Counted from the stretch's first letter, positions 49,358 through 58,200 are shown. The stretch: DNA of 64,000 nt from Promicromonospora sp049532985 (GCF_049532985.1 NZ_CP186693.1:3658001-3722000); one strand, 5' to 3'. Numbers and translations: made by a program. The notes: generated by a model from the letters alone, not told the origin.

Positions 49358-50977
49358 CTACCGCTCCCGCTCGACCCGCCGCTCGTCCCAGACGGGTTCG
49401 GCGGTCTCGCGCACGACGCCGTCCGACCCGAAGACCAGGTACCGGTCGAAGGACCGCGCGAACCAGCGGTCGTGCGTCACGGCCAGCACCGTCCCCTCGA
49501 ACGACTCCAGGCCCTCCTGCAGGGCCTCGGCCGACTCCAGGTCGAGGTTGTCGGTGGGCTCGTCGAGCAGCAGGGCAGTGGAGCCGGCGAGCTCCAGCAG
49601 CAGGATCTGGAAGCGTGCCTGCTGCCCGCCGGACAGCCGGTCGAAGGGCCGTTCGGCCGCGGCGCTGAGCTCGTAGCGCCGCAGGCGGGCCATCGCCTTG
49701 CCCTTGTCCTGCGCGTGCTCCTCCCACAGGATGTCGAGCAGCGTGCGGCCGAACAGCTCGGGGTGGGCGTGCGTCTGCGCGAAGTGGCCGGGCACCACCC
49801 GGGCGCCGAGCTTCCACGAGCCGGTGTGGGCGACGTCGCCGCCCGCGAGGAGACGCAGGAAGTGCGACTTGCCGGACCCGTTCGAACCCAGCACCGCCAC
49901 CCGCTCGCCGTAGAAGACCTCCAGGTCGAACGGCTTCATGAGCCCGGTCAGCTCCAGCCCCTCGCAGGTCACGGCCCGCAGGCCCGTGCGCCCGCCGCGC
50001 AGGCGCATCGTGATGTCCTGCTCGCGGGGCGGCTCCGGCGGCGGGCCGGCCTCCTCGAACTTGCGCAGCCGGGTCTGGGCGGCCCGGTAGCGCGAGGCCA
50101 TGTCGGGGCTGTTCGCCGCCTGCTGCCGCAGCGTGAGCACCAGCTTCTTGAGCTGGGCGTGCTTCTCGTCCCAGCGTCGGCGCAGCTCCTCGAACCGCGC
50201 GAACCGTTCGCGCCGTGCCTCGTGGAACGTGGCGAACCCGCCGCCGTGCACCCAGGCGTCCGCGCCTGCCGGCCCGGGCTCCAGCGACACGATCCGGTTC
50301 GCCGCCCGGGACAGCAGCTCGCGGTCGTGCGAGACGAACAGGACGGTCTTCTTGGTGGTCCGGAGCTGCTCCTCCAGCCAGCGCTTGCCGGGCACGTCCA
50401 GGTAGTTGTCCGGCTCGTCCAGCAGCAGCACCTCGTCGGTGCCGCGCAGCAGCGCCTCCAGCACGAGCCGCTTCTGCTCGCCGCCGGACATCGTGCGCAC
50501 CTCGCGGAACTGCGCCCGGTCGTACGGGATGCCGAGCGCCGCCATGGTGCACACGTCCCACAGCGTCTCGGCCTCGTACCCGCGCACCTCGGCCCAGTCG
50601 GACAGCGCCTGCGCGTACGCCATCTGTGCAGCCTCGTCGTCGACCGTCAGCATGGCGTGCTCGGCCTCGTCGACGGCGCGTGCGGCCTGCTGCAGGCGCG
50701 CGTCGGACACGGAGACCAGCAGGTCGCGCACCGTCGTCTCGTCCCGCACCGACCCCACGAACTGCCGCATGACGCCGAGCCCGCCGCTGACCGTCACCGA
50801 GCCGCCGTGCGGCGTGAGCTCACCGGTGATCAGCCGCAACAGCGTCGTCTTGCCCGCGCCGTTGGGCCCGACCAGCGCCGTCGCGCTCCCCTCGCCCACG
50901 CGGAACGAGACGTCCCCCAGGAGGGTGCGGCCGTCCGGCAGGTGGTATTCGACGTGCGCTGCTTCGAGATGGCCCAT
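49358..50977 (-). CDS. ABC-F family ATPase
   Basis: A 539-residue soluble protein with two ABC cassettes: Walker A GPNGAGKTT near residue 38 and GSNGSGKS near 355, signatures TMSGGEQKR and RLSGGQQAR, Walker B LLLDEPDNYLD and LLLDEPTDNLD. The linker (FARFEELRRRWDEKHAQL) is the P-site tRNA interaction motif region. No membrane helices. ABC-F proteins act on ribosomes, either rescuing stalled translation or protecting against antibiotics. This one lacks enough context to say which. A hairpin terminator follows. Confidence 0.9.
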   Translation of the reverse strand: MGHLEAAHVEYHLPDGRTLLGDVSFRVGEGSATALVGPNGAGKTTLLRLITGELTPHGGSVTVSGGLGVMRQFVGSVRDETTVRDLLVSVSDARLQQAARAVDEAEHAMLTVDDEAAQMAYAQALSDWAEVRGYEAETLWDVCTMAALGIPYDRAQFREVRTMSGGEQKRLVLEALLRGTDEVLLLDEPDNYLDVPGKRWLEEQLRTTKKTVLFVSHDRELLSRAANRIVSLEPGPAGADAWVHGGGFATFHEARRERFARFEELRRRWDEKHAQLKKLVLTLRQQAANSPDMASRYRAAQTRLRKFEEAGPPPEPPREQDITMRLRGGRTGLRAVTCEGLELTGLMKPFDLEVFYGERVAVLGSNGSGKSHFLRLLAGGDVAHTGSWKLGARVVPGHFAQTHAHPELFGRTLLDILWEEHAQDKGKAMARLRRYELSAAAERPFDRLSGGQQARFQILLLELAGSTALLLDEPTDNLDLESAEALQEGLESFEGTVLAVTHDRWFARSFDRYLVFGSDGVVRETAEPVWDERRVERER

Positions 50978-51101
50978 GCGTCACATGGTCCGACGCCGCA
51001 CCCGCCCGGGCCAAGCTGATTCCGCCACGCTGGTTCCACGGTGACGTCGAACCTGTGGACAACGGACCACGGATGTCGGCGACGTGCTGTTGACTGTCCC
51101 C

Positions 51102-51392
51102 GTGAGTACAGAAGCTGTGACCGGTACCGATCCGACGAAGGACGCCCCCGACGTCGCCACCCTCAGCTACGAGCAGGCACGCGACGAGCTCGTGCAGGTG
51201 GTCGGCCGCCTGGAGGCCGGCGGCGAGCCGCTGGAGGCGTCGCTCGCGCTCTGGGAGCGCGGCGAGGCCCTGGCCGCCCGCTGCCAGGAGTGGCTCGACG
51301 GCGCCCGTGAACGCCTGGCGGCCGCGCAGCAGGCCTCCGGCGGTTCGGCAGGTTCGGCCGGCTCCGCCGACTCCCCGGAGGAGGCCCGGTGA
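51102..51392 (+). CDS. xseB: Exodeoxyribonuclease VII small subunit
   Basis: A 96-residue protein: LSYEQARDELVQVVGRLEAG, EPLEASLALWERGEALAARC and CQEWLDGARERL are the XseB signature, followed by a Gly/Ser/Ala tail. It forms the helical arms around XseA. A GTG start at 51,102 was chosen; another lies six codons upstream. It is followed by a GTGA overlap with a sugar kinase gene, an unusual partner, while xseA lies 5.6 kb upstream. Confidence 0.92.
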   Translation: MSTEAVTGTDPTKDAPDVATLSYEQARDELVQVVGRLEAGGEPLEASLALWERGEALAARCQEWLDGARERLAAAQQASGGSAGSAGSADSPEEAR

Positions 51393-52324
51393 GCGCGCAC
51401 GTCCTCGCCGTGGGCGAGGCCCTCGTGGACCAGGTGCGCCGTCCCGACGGCTCCACCGCCGACCACCCCGGCGGCAGCATCGCCAACGTCGCGCTCACGC
51501 TCGGGCGTCTGGGCCGCGAGGTGCGGCTGGCGACGTGGCTCGGCGCGGACGACCGGGGCGACCTGGTGCGCGGCTGGCTCGCCGAATCGGGCGTGCGCCT
51601 CGTCGAGGGCAGCGACGGCGCGGCCCGCACGAGCGTCGCGGTCGCCACCCTGGACGACGACGGCTCGGCCACCTACGACTTCGACCTCACCTGGCAGGTC
51701 CCCGCCGCGGCGCTGCCGGGCGGTCCCGGTGCCGGAGCCGACGGCGCGCTGGCCGTCCACACCGGGTCCATCGCGGCGATGCTCGAGCCGGGCGCGACCC
51801 AGGTGCGCGAGCTCCTGGAGGCCGCCCGGGCGACGGCGACCACCACGTACGACCCGAACGCCCGGCCCGCGATCATGGGCCAGGCCGACGAGGTCCGCCC
51901 GCGCGTGGAGGCGCTGGTGCGCCTGTCCGACGTGGTCAAGGTGAGCGACGAGGACCTCGCCTGGCTGTACCCGGGCTCCGACCCGGTGGCCGTCGCCCGC
52001 GAGTGGCAGGCCGGCACGCCCGCGCTCGTCGTGGTCACCCTGGGCGGCAAGGGCGCGGTCGCCGTGTCCGACACCGGCGAGGTCGAGGTCGTGGCTCCTC
52101 AGGTCGACGTGGTAGACACCGTGGGCGCGGGCGACTCGTTCATGGGCGCCCTGATCGACGGCCTGTGGGAGCACGACCTGCTGGGCGCCGGCCGGCGGGC
52201 CGCGCTCGGCGAGGTCGACGCCGCCACGGTGCGGCAGGTCCTGGAGGGCTGCGTCGCTGTCGCGGCCGTCACCGTGTCCCGGGCGGGTGCCAACCCGCCC
52301 CGTCGTGAGGAGGTCGGATCATGA
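51389..52324 (+). CDS. PfkB-family carbohydrate kinase (fructokinase-like)
   Basis: A 311-residue ribokinase-fold enzyme: the N-terminal signature GEALVDQVRRPDG, HPGGSIANVALTLGRLGR for sugar binding, and the C-terminal catalytic motif DTVGAGDSFMGALIDGL with its Asp base. Fructokinases and 2-keto-3-deoxygluconate kinases share this pattern; the PGGxxANVA element favours fructose. The GTG start overlaps the xseB stop, and the end overlaps the carbonic anhydrase start (ATGA), so the three are co-translated. Confidence 0.87.
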   Translation: MSAHVLAVGEALVDQVRRPDGSTADHPGGSIANVALTLGRLGREVRLATWLGADDRGDLVRGWLAESGVRLVEGSDGAARTSVAVATLDDDGSATYDFDLTWQVPAAALPGGPGAGADGALAVHTGSIAAMLEPGATQVRELLEAARATATTTYDPNARPAIMGQADEVRPRVEALVRLSDVVKVSDEDLAWLYPGSDPVAVAREWQAGTPALVVVTLGGKGAVAVSDTGEVEVVAPQVDVVDTVGAGDSFMGALIDGLWEHDLLGAGRRAALGEVDAATVRQVLEGCVAVAAVTVSRAGANPPRREEVGS

Positions 52325-53010
52325 GCTCGGTCCCGATGCCGGAGCGGCTCACGCCGCGTGACGCCTGGGCGCTGCTGCGTTCGGGCAACGACCGTTTCGT
52401 CGCGGACGCGCCCGCGCACCCGTCGCAGGGCGCCGACCGGCGCCGCGAGCTCCAGGCCGCGCAGCACCCGCACACCGTGATCTTCGGCTGCTCGGACTCC
52501 CGGGTGGCCGCCGAGATCATCTTCGACCAGGGCCTGGGCGACGTGTTCGTGGTCCGTACCGCGGGCCACGTCGTCGACACCACCGTGATCGGCTCGATCG
52601 AGTACGGCGTGGACGTGCTCGGTGCGTCGCTCGTCGTGGTGCTGGGGCACGACTCGTGCGGGGCGGTGGCCGCGGCGGCGCACACGCTCGCCACGGGCGA
52701 GCAGCCCGGCGGGTTCGTGCGTGCCGTGGTGGACCGGGTCATCCCGTCGATCGCCAGCATCACCTCGGGCGACCAGGCGGCGACCATGGCCCTCCTGTCC
52801 GACCAGGACCTGCTGCGCCGGGAGCACGTGAAGCACACCGTCGGGATGCTGCACGGGTACTCGGCCGGGCTCGCCCGGGCCGTCGAGGAGGGCCGGTGCG
52901 CGGTGGTCGGTCTGGAGTACGACCTCGCCGAGGGCAGCGCGCGCATGGTCGACGTGATCGGTGACATCGGCGAGGTGCCGCCGGCCGCGCAGGAGCCCCT
53001 CGCGGGGTGA
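52321..53010 (+). CDS. Beta-class carbonic anhydrase
   Basis: A 229-residue zinc enzyme interconverting CO2 and bicarbonate. Metal ligands are seen in FGCSDSRVAAEIIFDQGLGD (Cys and the Asp/Arg dyad) and LGHDSCGAVAAA (His, Cys), with the VVRTAGHVV segment between. GAGGAGG lies before the ATG, which overlaps the kinase stop. It is cytoplasmic and probably feeds anaplerotic carboxylases; the next gene is fumarase. Confidence 0.94.
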   Translation: MSSVPMPERLTPRDAWALLRSGNDRFVADAPAHPSQGADRRRELQAAQHPHTVIFGCSDSRVAAEIIFDQGLGDVFVVRTAGHVVDTTVIGSIEYGVDVLGASLVVVLGHDSCGAVAAAAHTLATGEQPGGFVRAVVDRVIPSIASITSGDQAATMALLSDQDLLRREHVKHTVGMLHGYSAGLARAVEEGRCAVVGLEYDLAEGSARMVDVIGDIGEVPPAAQEPLAG

Positions 53011-53065
53011 CAGGAGTCACGCCCTGCGGTGCGTCGCCCGAGCGAGGCTGCGGCACGATAGACCC

Positions 53066-54511
53066 ATGACTGCTGACACCGTCGTCTCGCCGGGCTCCGC
53101 CGAGCCCGGCGACACCACGACCGCCTACCGCATCGAGCACGACACCATGGGCGAGGTTCGTGTCCCCGCGAACGCCCTGTACCGCGCGCAGACACAGCGT
53201 GCCGTCGAGAACTTCCCGATCTCCGGCACCCCGCTCGAGCGGGCCCACATCGAGGCCCTCGCGCGCGTGAAGAAGGCCGCGGCGACGGCGAACGCGGAGC
53301 TCGGCGTGCTCGACCAGGACATCGCGGACGCCATCGTCGCCGCCGCGGACGAGGTCGCCTCCGGCAAGTACGACGGGCACTTCCCGATCGACGTGTACCA
53401 GACGGGCTCCGGCACGTCGTCGAACATGAACACCAACGAGGTGCTCGCGACCCTCGCCACGAACGCGCTCGGCAAGGACGTGCACCCGAACGACCACGTC
53501 AACGCCTCGCAGTCGTCGAACGACGTGTTCCCCACGTCCGTGCACGTCGCGGCGACGTCGGGTGTCGTGAACGACCTGATCCCCGCGCTGAACCACCTGG
53601 CCGAGGCGCTCCAGGCCAAGTCCGACGAGTTCGCCACCGTCGTGAAGTCCGGCCGCACGCACCTCATGGACGCCACCCCGGTCACCCTCGGCCAGGAGTT
53701 CGGCGGGTACGCCGCCGCGATCCGCTACGGCGTCGAGCGCCTGCAGGCCGCACTGCCGCGTGCCGCCGAGGTGCCGCTGGGCGGCACCGCCGTGGGCACG
53801 GGCATCAACACCCCGGCGGGCTTCCCGCAGCGGGTCATCGCGCTGCTCGCGCAGGACACCGGGCTGCCGCTGACCGAGGCCCGCGACCACTTCGAGGCGC
53901 AGTCCGCGCGCGACGGGCTGGTCGAGCTCTCCGGCGCGCTGCGCACCATCGCGGTGTCCGTGACCAAGATCTGCAACGACCTGCGCTGGATGGGCTCCGG
54001 CCCCAACACCGGTCTGGGCGAGATCGCGCTGCCCGACCTGCAGCCGGGCTCCTCGATCATGCCGGGCAAGGTCAACCCGGTGATCCCCGAGGCCGTGCTC
54101 ATGGTGTGCGCGCGCGTGATCGGCAACGACGCCACCGTCGCGTGGGCCGGCGCGAGCGGCTCGTTCGAGCTGAACGTGCAGATCCCGGTGATCGCGCAGG
54201 GCGTGCTGGAGTCGATCCGCCTGCTGTCGAACTCGTCGCGCGTGCTCGCGGACAAGACGATCGTCGGCATCACCGCGAACGTCGACCGCGCCCGCGCGCT
54301 GGCCGAGTCGTCGCCGTCGATCGTCACGCCGCTGAACCGCGCGATCGGCTACGAGGCCGCCGCCAAGGTGGCCAAGCACGCTGTCAAGGAGGGCATCACG
54401 GTGCGCCAGGCCGTGCTCGACCTCGGCTTCGTCGAGCGCGGCGAGGTCACCGAGGAGCAGCTCGACACGGCCCTCGACGTGCTGTCGATGACGCGGCCGC
54501 CGCAGGCCTGA
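53066..54511 (+). CDS. fumC: Class II fumarate hydratase
   Basis: A 481-residue homotetrameric enzyme interconverting fumarate and malate without an iron-sulfur cluster. Seen: TGSGTSSNMNTNEVLA, VNASQSSNDVFPTS, SGRTHLMDATPVTLGQEFGG, and the family signature GSSIMPGKVNP, with the catalytic serine loop. It starts at the ATG after a 55-bp gap from the carbonic anhydrase gene. The N-terminal 20 residues are an extension. It is followed by a strong bidirectional terminator. Confidence 0.97.
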   Translation: MTADTVVSPGSAEPGDTTTAYRIEHDTMGEVRVPANALYRAQTQRAVENFPISGTPLERAHIEALARVKKAAATANAELGVLDQDIADAIVAAADEVASGKYDGHFPIDVYQTGSGTSSNMNTNEVLATLATNALGKDVHPNDHVNASQSSNDVFPTSVHVAATSGVVNDLIPALNHLAEALQAKSDEFATVVKSGRTHLMDATPVTLGQEFGGYAAAIRYGVERLQAALPRAAEVPLGGTAVGTGINTPAGFPQRVIALLAQDTGLPLTEARDHFEAQSARDGLVELSGALRTIAVSVTKICNDLRWMGSGPNTGLGEIALPDLQPGSSIMPGKVNPVIPEAVLMVCARVIGNDATVAWAGASGSFELNVQIPVIAQGVLESIRLLSNSSRVLADKTIVGITANVDRARALAESSPSIVTPLNRAIGYEAAAKVAKHAVKEGITVRQAVLDLGFVERGEVTEEQLDTALDVLSMTRPPQA

Positions 54512-54535
54512 GACGCCGCAGGCCCCGGACAGCAG

Positions 54536-54588
54536 AGAGCGCCTGTCCCGTCCCACCCGCTGATCGGGAGGAACGGGACAGGCGCTCT
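54536..54588. terminator. Terminator between fumC and the GPP34 gene
   Basis: AGAGCGCCTGTCCCGT and ACGGGACAGGCGCTCT form a perfect 16-bp stem with a 21-nt loop, 25 bp after the fumC stop and between convergent genes. Confidence 0.8.
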
Positions 54589-54739
54589 GCCATGCCGGGT
54601 CCAGCAGACCACCGCCGCCCGAGCACCCCGCGCGAACGCAGGCTTCGTCGCTCGATGAGCGGGTCTTGGCACGACGAAACCTACGTTCGGCACCCTGCCG
54701 GGTGGGCCGGCGTGAGGTCCGGGCCGGCGTAAGGTCCGG

Positions 54740-55510
54740 TCAGACCGCCGGCGTCTCGACCGGCGCGGCAGCCTCGGCCGGGGCGGCGCCCTCGGCGTCG
54801 TCCTTCTGGGCCTGCAGGATCACAGCAGCGGCGACCGCGGCACCGACGGTGGCGACGGCCGCGACCGAGGCGGCGATGGCGACCTGCGTGGCGACCGTGG
54901 CGACGCCCCACTCGCTGCCGGCGATCTCCTCGGCGCGCTCCTGGGCGGCCTTGCGCTGCTCCTTGCCGACCAGGCCGGCGATCAGGCCGGAGCCGTGCAG
55001 CAGGGAGATCAGGGTGGCGGTGCGCTCGTCGGGCTCGGCGCCCTCGACGAGCACCTTGGTGAGGTTCGCGCGCAGCGCGGTCTCGTGGCTCGAGTCGGCG
55101 GCCGGCCAGCGGGTCACGGGGAGCATGCGGAAGAGCTTGGACTCCTCCTTCTCCAGGATGCCGCGCTCGACGAGCGCCGCCAGGAGGTTCTCCTCGGCGT
55201 CCTTGGAGATCGCCTCGACGACCTTGCGCGCCGGGGCGTCCGGCGTGGCGAGCACGGCCTGCAGCGCGGCGTCGAGGGCGATGTGGCCCGCGGGGCTGTT
55301 GTCGGTGACGATGATCGTCGCGTCACCGGCCTTCTCGCGCTCCTCCTTGGTGGCACCGGCCTCCGGAGCACCCCGCAGCAGGGTCTTGCGCGCGTCGGAG
55401 AGGTCGGCCAGGAGTGCACCGGCGAGGCGAACACCCAGGTTGTCGACGTTGGCGGTCTTGCCCGTCTCGTCGTCGACGGCGAGCAGCAGGAAGTCTTCGG
55501 CTATCAGCAT
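54740..55510 (-). CDS. GPP34-family protein with hydrophobic C-terminal segment
   Basis: A 256-residue protein matching the Golgi phosphoprotein 3 (GPP34) family that is common in actinobacteria: MLIAEDFLLLAVDDETGK, VRLAGALLADLSDARK, LVERGILEKEESKLFRMLPV and RWPAADSS. In eukaryotes the fold binds phosphatidylinositol phosphate; the bacterial role is unknown. The last 60 residues add an Ala/Val-rich segment (VATQVAIAASVAAVATVGAA) that could enter the membrane. An iron-box-like sequence lies 68 bp upstream of the ATG and could regulate this gene instead of, or as well as, the candidate sRNA. Confidence 0.85.
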   Translation of the reverse strand: MLIAEDFLLLAVDDETGKTANVDNLGVRLAGALLADLSDARKTLLRGAPEAGATKEEREKAGDATIIVTDNSPAGHIALDAALQAVLATPDAPARKVVEAISKDAEENLLAALVERGILEKEESKLFRMLPVTRWPAADSSHETALRANLTKVLVEGAEPDERTATLISLLHGSGLIAGLVGKEQRKAAQERAEEIAGSEWGVATVATQVAIAASVAAVATVGAAVAAAVILQAQKDDAEGAAPAEAAAPVETPAV

Positions 55511-55577
55511 GCCCCGATGCTATATCCGACAAGGGCGACACACCCCGAATTGAGACGATCGCCGGGCTCACCGCCTC

Positions 55578-55596
55578 TTTGGTTAGCCTTACCTAA
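55578..55596. promoter_or_regulatory. IdeR/DtxR-type iron box
   Basis: TTTGGTTAGCCTTACCTAA matches the 19-bp consensus TTAGGTTAGSCTAACCTAA at 17 of 19 positions and is nearly palindromic. On the plus strand TTGGTT (55,579) and TACTCT (55,603-55,608), 18 bp apart, form a promoter that the bound repressor would cover. Confidence 0.8.
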
Positions 55597-55614
55597 GTCT
55601 GCTACTCTCGGTCG

Positions 55615-55745
55615 TGCACGCATCGAGAGGCGTACTGCGGGACTGCGGGGCTGGGGGGTTCCGTCCGGCGGCGCGCCTCTCGCGTGTCAGAAGTTCCGTA
55701 CGTGTCAGAGGCTCAGGCCACCGGAGGTGGCCTGAGCCTCTGACA
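55615..55745 (+). ncRNA. Candidate iron-repressed small RNA
   Basis: From the predicted start near 55,615 a transcript of about 130 nt would reach the perfect hairpin at 55,705-55,743. The body can fold: CGAGAGGCG (55,623) pairs with CGCCTCTCG (55,674), enclosing a G-rich loop. A GTG-started frame exists but runs through the terminator and then antisense to phoH, so it is not a credible protein. Promoter, repressor site, structured body and terminator together suggest a small RNA made under iron starvation. This is inference; no transcript data are available here. Confidence 0.5.
55705..55743. terminator. Perfect hairpin between candidate sRNA and phoH2
   Basis: TCAGAGGCTCAGGCCAC and GTGGCCTGAGCCTCTGA, 17 bp without mismatch, loop CGGAG; extendable outward by GT/AC. 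It can end both the plus-strand transcript and the minus-strand phoH2 mRNA. Confidence 0.85.
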
Positions 55746-55765
55746 TGCCGGGGCGTGGCGTCGCC

Positions 55766-57151
55766 TCAGACGTCCAGGCGCTCCAGCATGTCCGTCACCA
55801 GCGCCGCGACCGGCGAACGCTCGGACCGGGTCAGGGTCACGTGCGCGAACAGCGGGTGCCCCTTGAGTGCCTCGATCACCGCCGCGACGCCGTCGTGCCG
55901 CCCCACACGCAGGTTGTCGCGCTGGGCGACGTCGTGGGTGAGCACCACGCGGGAGCTCTGACCGATCCGGGACAGCACCGTCAGCAGCACGTTCCGCTCC
56001 AGCGACTGCGCCTCGTCGACGATGACGAACGAGTCGTGCAGGGACCGCCCGCGGATGTGCGTGAGCGGCAGCACCTCGAGCATGTCGCGGGCGATGACCT
56101 CCTCGACCACCGCGGGCGAGACCAGCGCCCCGAGGGTGTCGTAGACGGCCTGCGACCACGGGTTCATCTTCTCGGACTCGGATCCGGGCAGGTAGCCCAG
56201 GTCCTGACCGCCCACCGCGTACAGGGGCCGGAACACGACCACCTTGCGGTGCTGCTGCCGCTCCAGCACGGCCTCCAGCCCGGCGCACAGGGCGAGCGCC
56301 GACTTGCCCGTGCCGGCCCGGCCGCCGAGCGAGACGATGCCGATCTCGTCGTCGAGCAGCAGGTCGATCGCCACACGCTGCTCGGCCGAGCGGCCGTGCA
56401 CGCCGAACACCTCCTGGTCGCCCCGCACGAGCTGCACGCGCTTGTCGGCCGTCACGCGCCCGAGCGCGGAACCACCCGGTGAGTGCACCACCATGCCGGT
56501 GTGCACCAGGAGCGGGGACGCCGCCTCGACCGTCGCCGGGTCCAGGGCAGCGATCTCCACGGACTCGTTCTCCCAGAGAGCGCCCATCTGCTCGTCGGAG
56601 AGGTCGATCTCGCGCATGCCGGTCCAGCCGGAGTCGACGGCGAGCTCGGCCCGGTACTCCTCGGCCTGCAGACCGACCGCCGACGCCTTGACCCGCATCG
56701 GCAGATCCTTGGAGACCACGGTCACGCTGTTGCCCTCGGCGGCGAGGTTGGCCGCCACCGCGAGGATCCGGGTGTCGTTGTCCCCCAGGCGGAACCCGGC
56801 GGGCAGGACGGTCGGGTCCACGTGGTTGAGCTCCACGCGCAGCGTGCCGCCCGTGTCCCCCACGGGGACCGGCGAGTCGAGCCGGCCGTGCTGCACCCGC
56901 AGCCCGTCCAGCATCCGCAGTGCGCTGCGGGCGAAGTACCCGAGCTCGGCGTGGTGACGCTTGGCCTCCAGCTCCGTGATCACGACGATCGGCAGGACGA
57001 CGTCGTGCTCCGCGAACCGCAACATCGCCTTCGGGTCGCTCAACAGCACAGACGTGTCGATGACGAAGGTCCTGCGGTCGTCACCGACCGCGCCGGCTGC
57101 GGCGTCGGCACTCTGGTCGGTCGGACGGGTGGTCGATGCGGAATGGCTCAC
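55766..57151 (-). CDS. phoH2: PhoH2-type protein: PIN ribonuclease domain fused to PhoH ATPase
   Basis: A 461-residue protein. Residues about 28-165 are a PIN domain (FVIDTSVLLSDPKAM with the first acidic residue, VVITELEAKRHH, LGDNDTRILAVA, TVVSKDLPMRVKA). Residues about 235-460 are a PhoH P-loop ATPase (LGGRAGTGKSALAL, VVFRPLYAVGG, DSFVIVDEAQSLERN). PhoH2 proteins unwind and cleave RNA in mycobacteria. The GTG start is supported by GGAGGGA about eight bases upstream. Its 3' end is shared with the candidate sRNA terminator. Confidence 0.93.
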   Translation of the reverse strand: MSHSASTTRPTDQSADAAAGAVGDDRRTFVIDTSVLLSDPKAMLRFAEHDVVLPIVVITELEAKRHHAELGYFARSALRMLDGLRVQHGRLDSPVPVGDTGGTLRVELNHVDPTVLPAGFRLGDNDTRILAVAANLAAEGNSVTVVSKDLPMRVKASAVGLQAEEYRAELAVDSGWTGMREIDLSDEQMGALWENESVEIAALDPATVEAASPLLVHTGMVVHSPGGSALGRVTADKRVQLVRGDQEVFGVHGRSAEQRVAIDLLLDDEIGIVSLGGRAGTGKSALALCAGLEAVLERQQHRKVVVFRPLYAVGGQDLGYLPGSESEKMNPWSQAVYDTLGALVSPAVVEEVIARDMLEVLPLTHIRGRSLHDSFVIVDEAQSLERNVLLTVLSRIGQSSRVVLTHDVAQRDNLRVGRHDGVAAVIEALKGHPLFAHVTLTRSERSPVAALVTDMLERLDV

Positions 57152-57529
57152 TGCGGCTCTCCCTCCGGCGCCGAAACGCCGTGACAGCCTCGTCGCTACC
57201 TGGCGGGCACCGCCTGTCGGCGGAACCGACCCGGTCGAACCGGGGCTGGTGGATGGGCCGGGCGACCGGCTCGGCGCGCCGCGTCGTGGCGCAGAGCCGG
57301 GACCGGCCCTTCTCCACGGAGCAAGCACTCCATAGGTTGGCCTCCCGAAGGGGCGACTGGGTGCCGTCCCTGAACTGGAACCTACGCGCACTGCCATCCT
57401 GTGGCCAGAGTTATCCCTCGGCGGGTCGCAAGTTGTCACGAACTGTTCACATGGTGGCAATGGCTTCACCCGTGGGTCAAAGAATCGCAAAACTCGCAGG
57501 AAGGCGTGCCGTAGCGGGAGGATGGACGC
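57152..57529. other. Divergent promoter region, no gene seen
   Basis: 378 bp between phoH2 and the DUF1697 gene. No credible ORF. An interrupted inverted repeat TGTCACGAACTGTTCACA at 57,435-57,452 resembles a CRP-family site but has the wrong spacing. No long hairpin. Confidence 0.5.
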
Positions 57530-58084
57530 ATGCCTCATCTCGCGATCCTGCTGCGCGCCGTGAACATCGGGCCGGGTCTGCGCGTCTCGTCGGCGGACCT
57601 GCGCGGCGCCGCCGAGGACGTCGGCCTCGGCGACGCCCGCACCCTCCTGAACAGCGGCAACCTCGTGGTCGCCACGGACGGCGCCGATCCGGGCGACGTC
57701 GTGCGGCGCGTGCAGGAGCGGCTGACCGAACGCGTGGGCCGGCCCGTGGCCGCCGTCGGACTGAGTGGTGCGCGGCTGGAGGAGATCGCGCGGGCCAACC
57801 CGTTCCCGGCCGCGGCACGCGACGACCCGGCCCGGCTCCAGGTGCACGTCCCGTTCGGCGACGTGGACGCGGCCGGGGTGGCGCGGCTCGACCTGGCCAA
57901 CGCCGGGCGCGAGATGCTGGCCACGGCCGCAGGCGTGCTGTACGTGCACTACGTGGACGGCATCGGCCGGTCGAAGCTCACGGCGACCGTGATCGACCGG
58001 GCCGTGGGCGTGCCCACCACGGCGCGGAACTGGAACACGATCACCAAGCTGCGTGCCGCGTGCGCCGATCCGGGGTCGAGGTAG
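57530..58084 (+). CDS. DUF1697 family protein
   Basis: A 184-residue protein of the DUF1697 family: LAILLRAVNIGPGLRVSSAD, RTLLNSGNLVVATDG, VQERLTERVGRPVAAVGLSG, and the C-terminal SKLTATVIDRAVGVPTTARNWNTITKL, whose TxRNWxTxxKL ending is diagnostic. Function unknown; the fold is ferredoxin-like. GGAGG precedes the ATG. It is divergent from phoH2. Confidence 0.92.
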   Translation: MPHLAILLRAVNIGPGLRVSSADLRGAAEDVGLGDARTLLNSGNLVVATDGADPGDVVRRVQERLTERVGRPVAAVGLSGARLEEIARANPFPAAARDDPARLQVHVPFGDVDAAGVARLDLANAGREMLATAAGVLYVHYVDGIGRSKLTATVIDRAVGVPTTARNWNTITKLRAACADPGSR

Positions 58085-58200
58085 CGTCGAGGAGGGGTCA
58101 GGTAGGGTAAAGATCCGGGCGTGCCGGGAGGCCTGGTCGGTGGAGACCGGGTCGGATCGGTCCGCACCACACGACCTGCAGCAGCCCGAGAGGACGCCCG

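Noticed and set aside
55614..55961. GTG-initiated plus-strand ORF behind the iron box
   Set aside because: It runs through the perfect terminator hairpin and then antisense to phoH2, with Arg/Ser-rich composition; treated as non-coding.
57435..57452. CRP-like site TGTCACGAACTGTTCACA
   Set aside because: Half-sites are eight bases apart instead of six and the match is imperfect, so it is not listed as an operator.
58085..58200. Possible riboswitch in the nhaA leader
   Set aside because: The leader is GC-rich but I could not match any known sodium or pH riboswitch core or a convincing expression platform.
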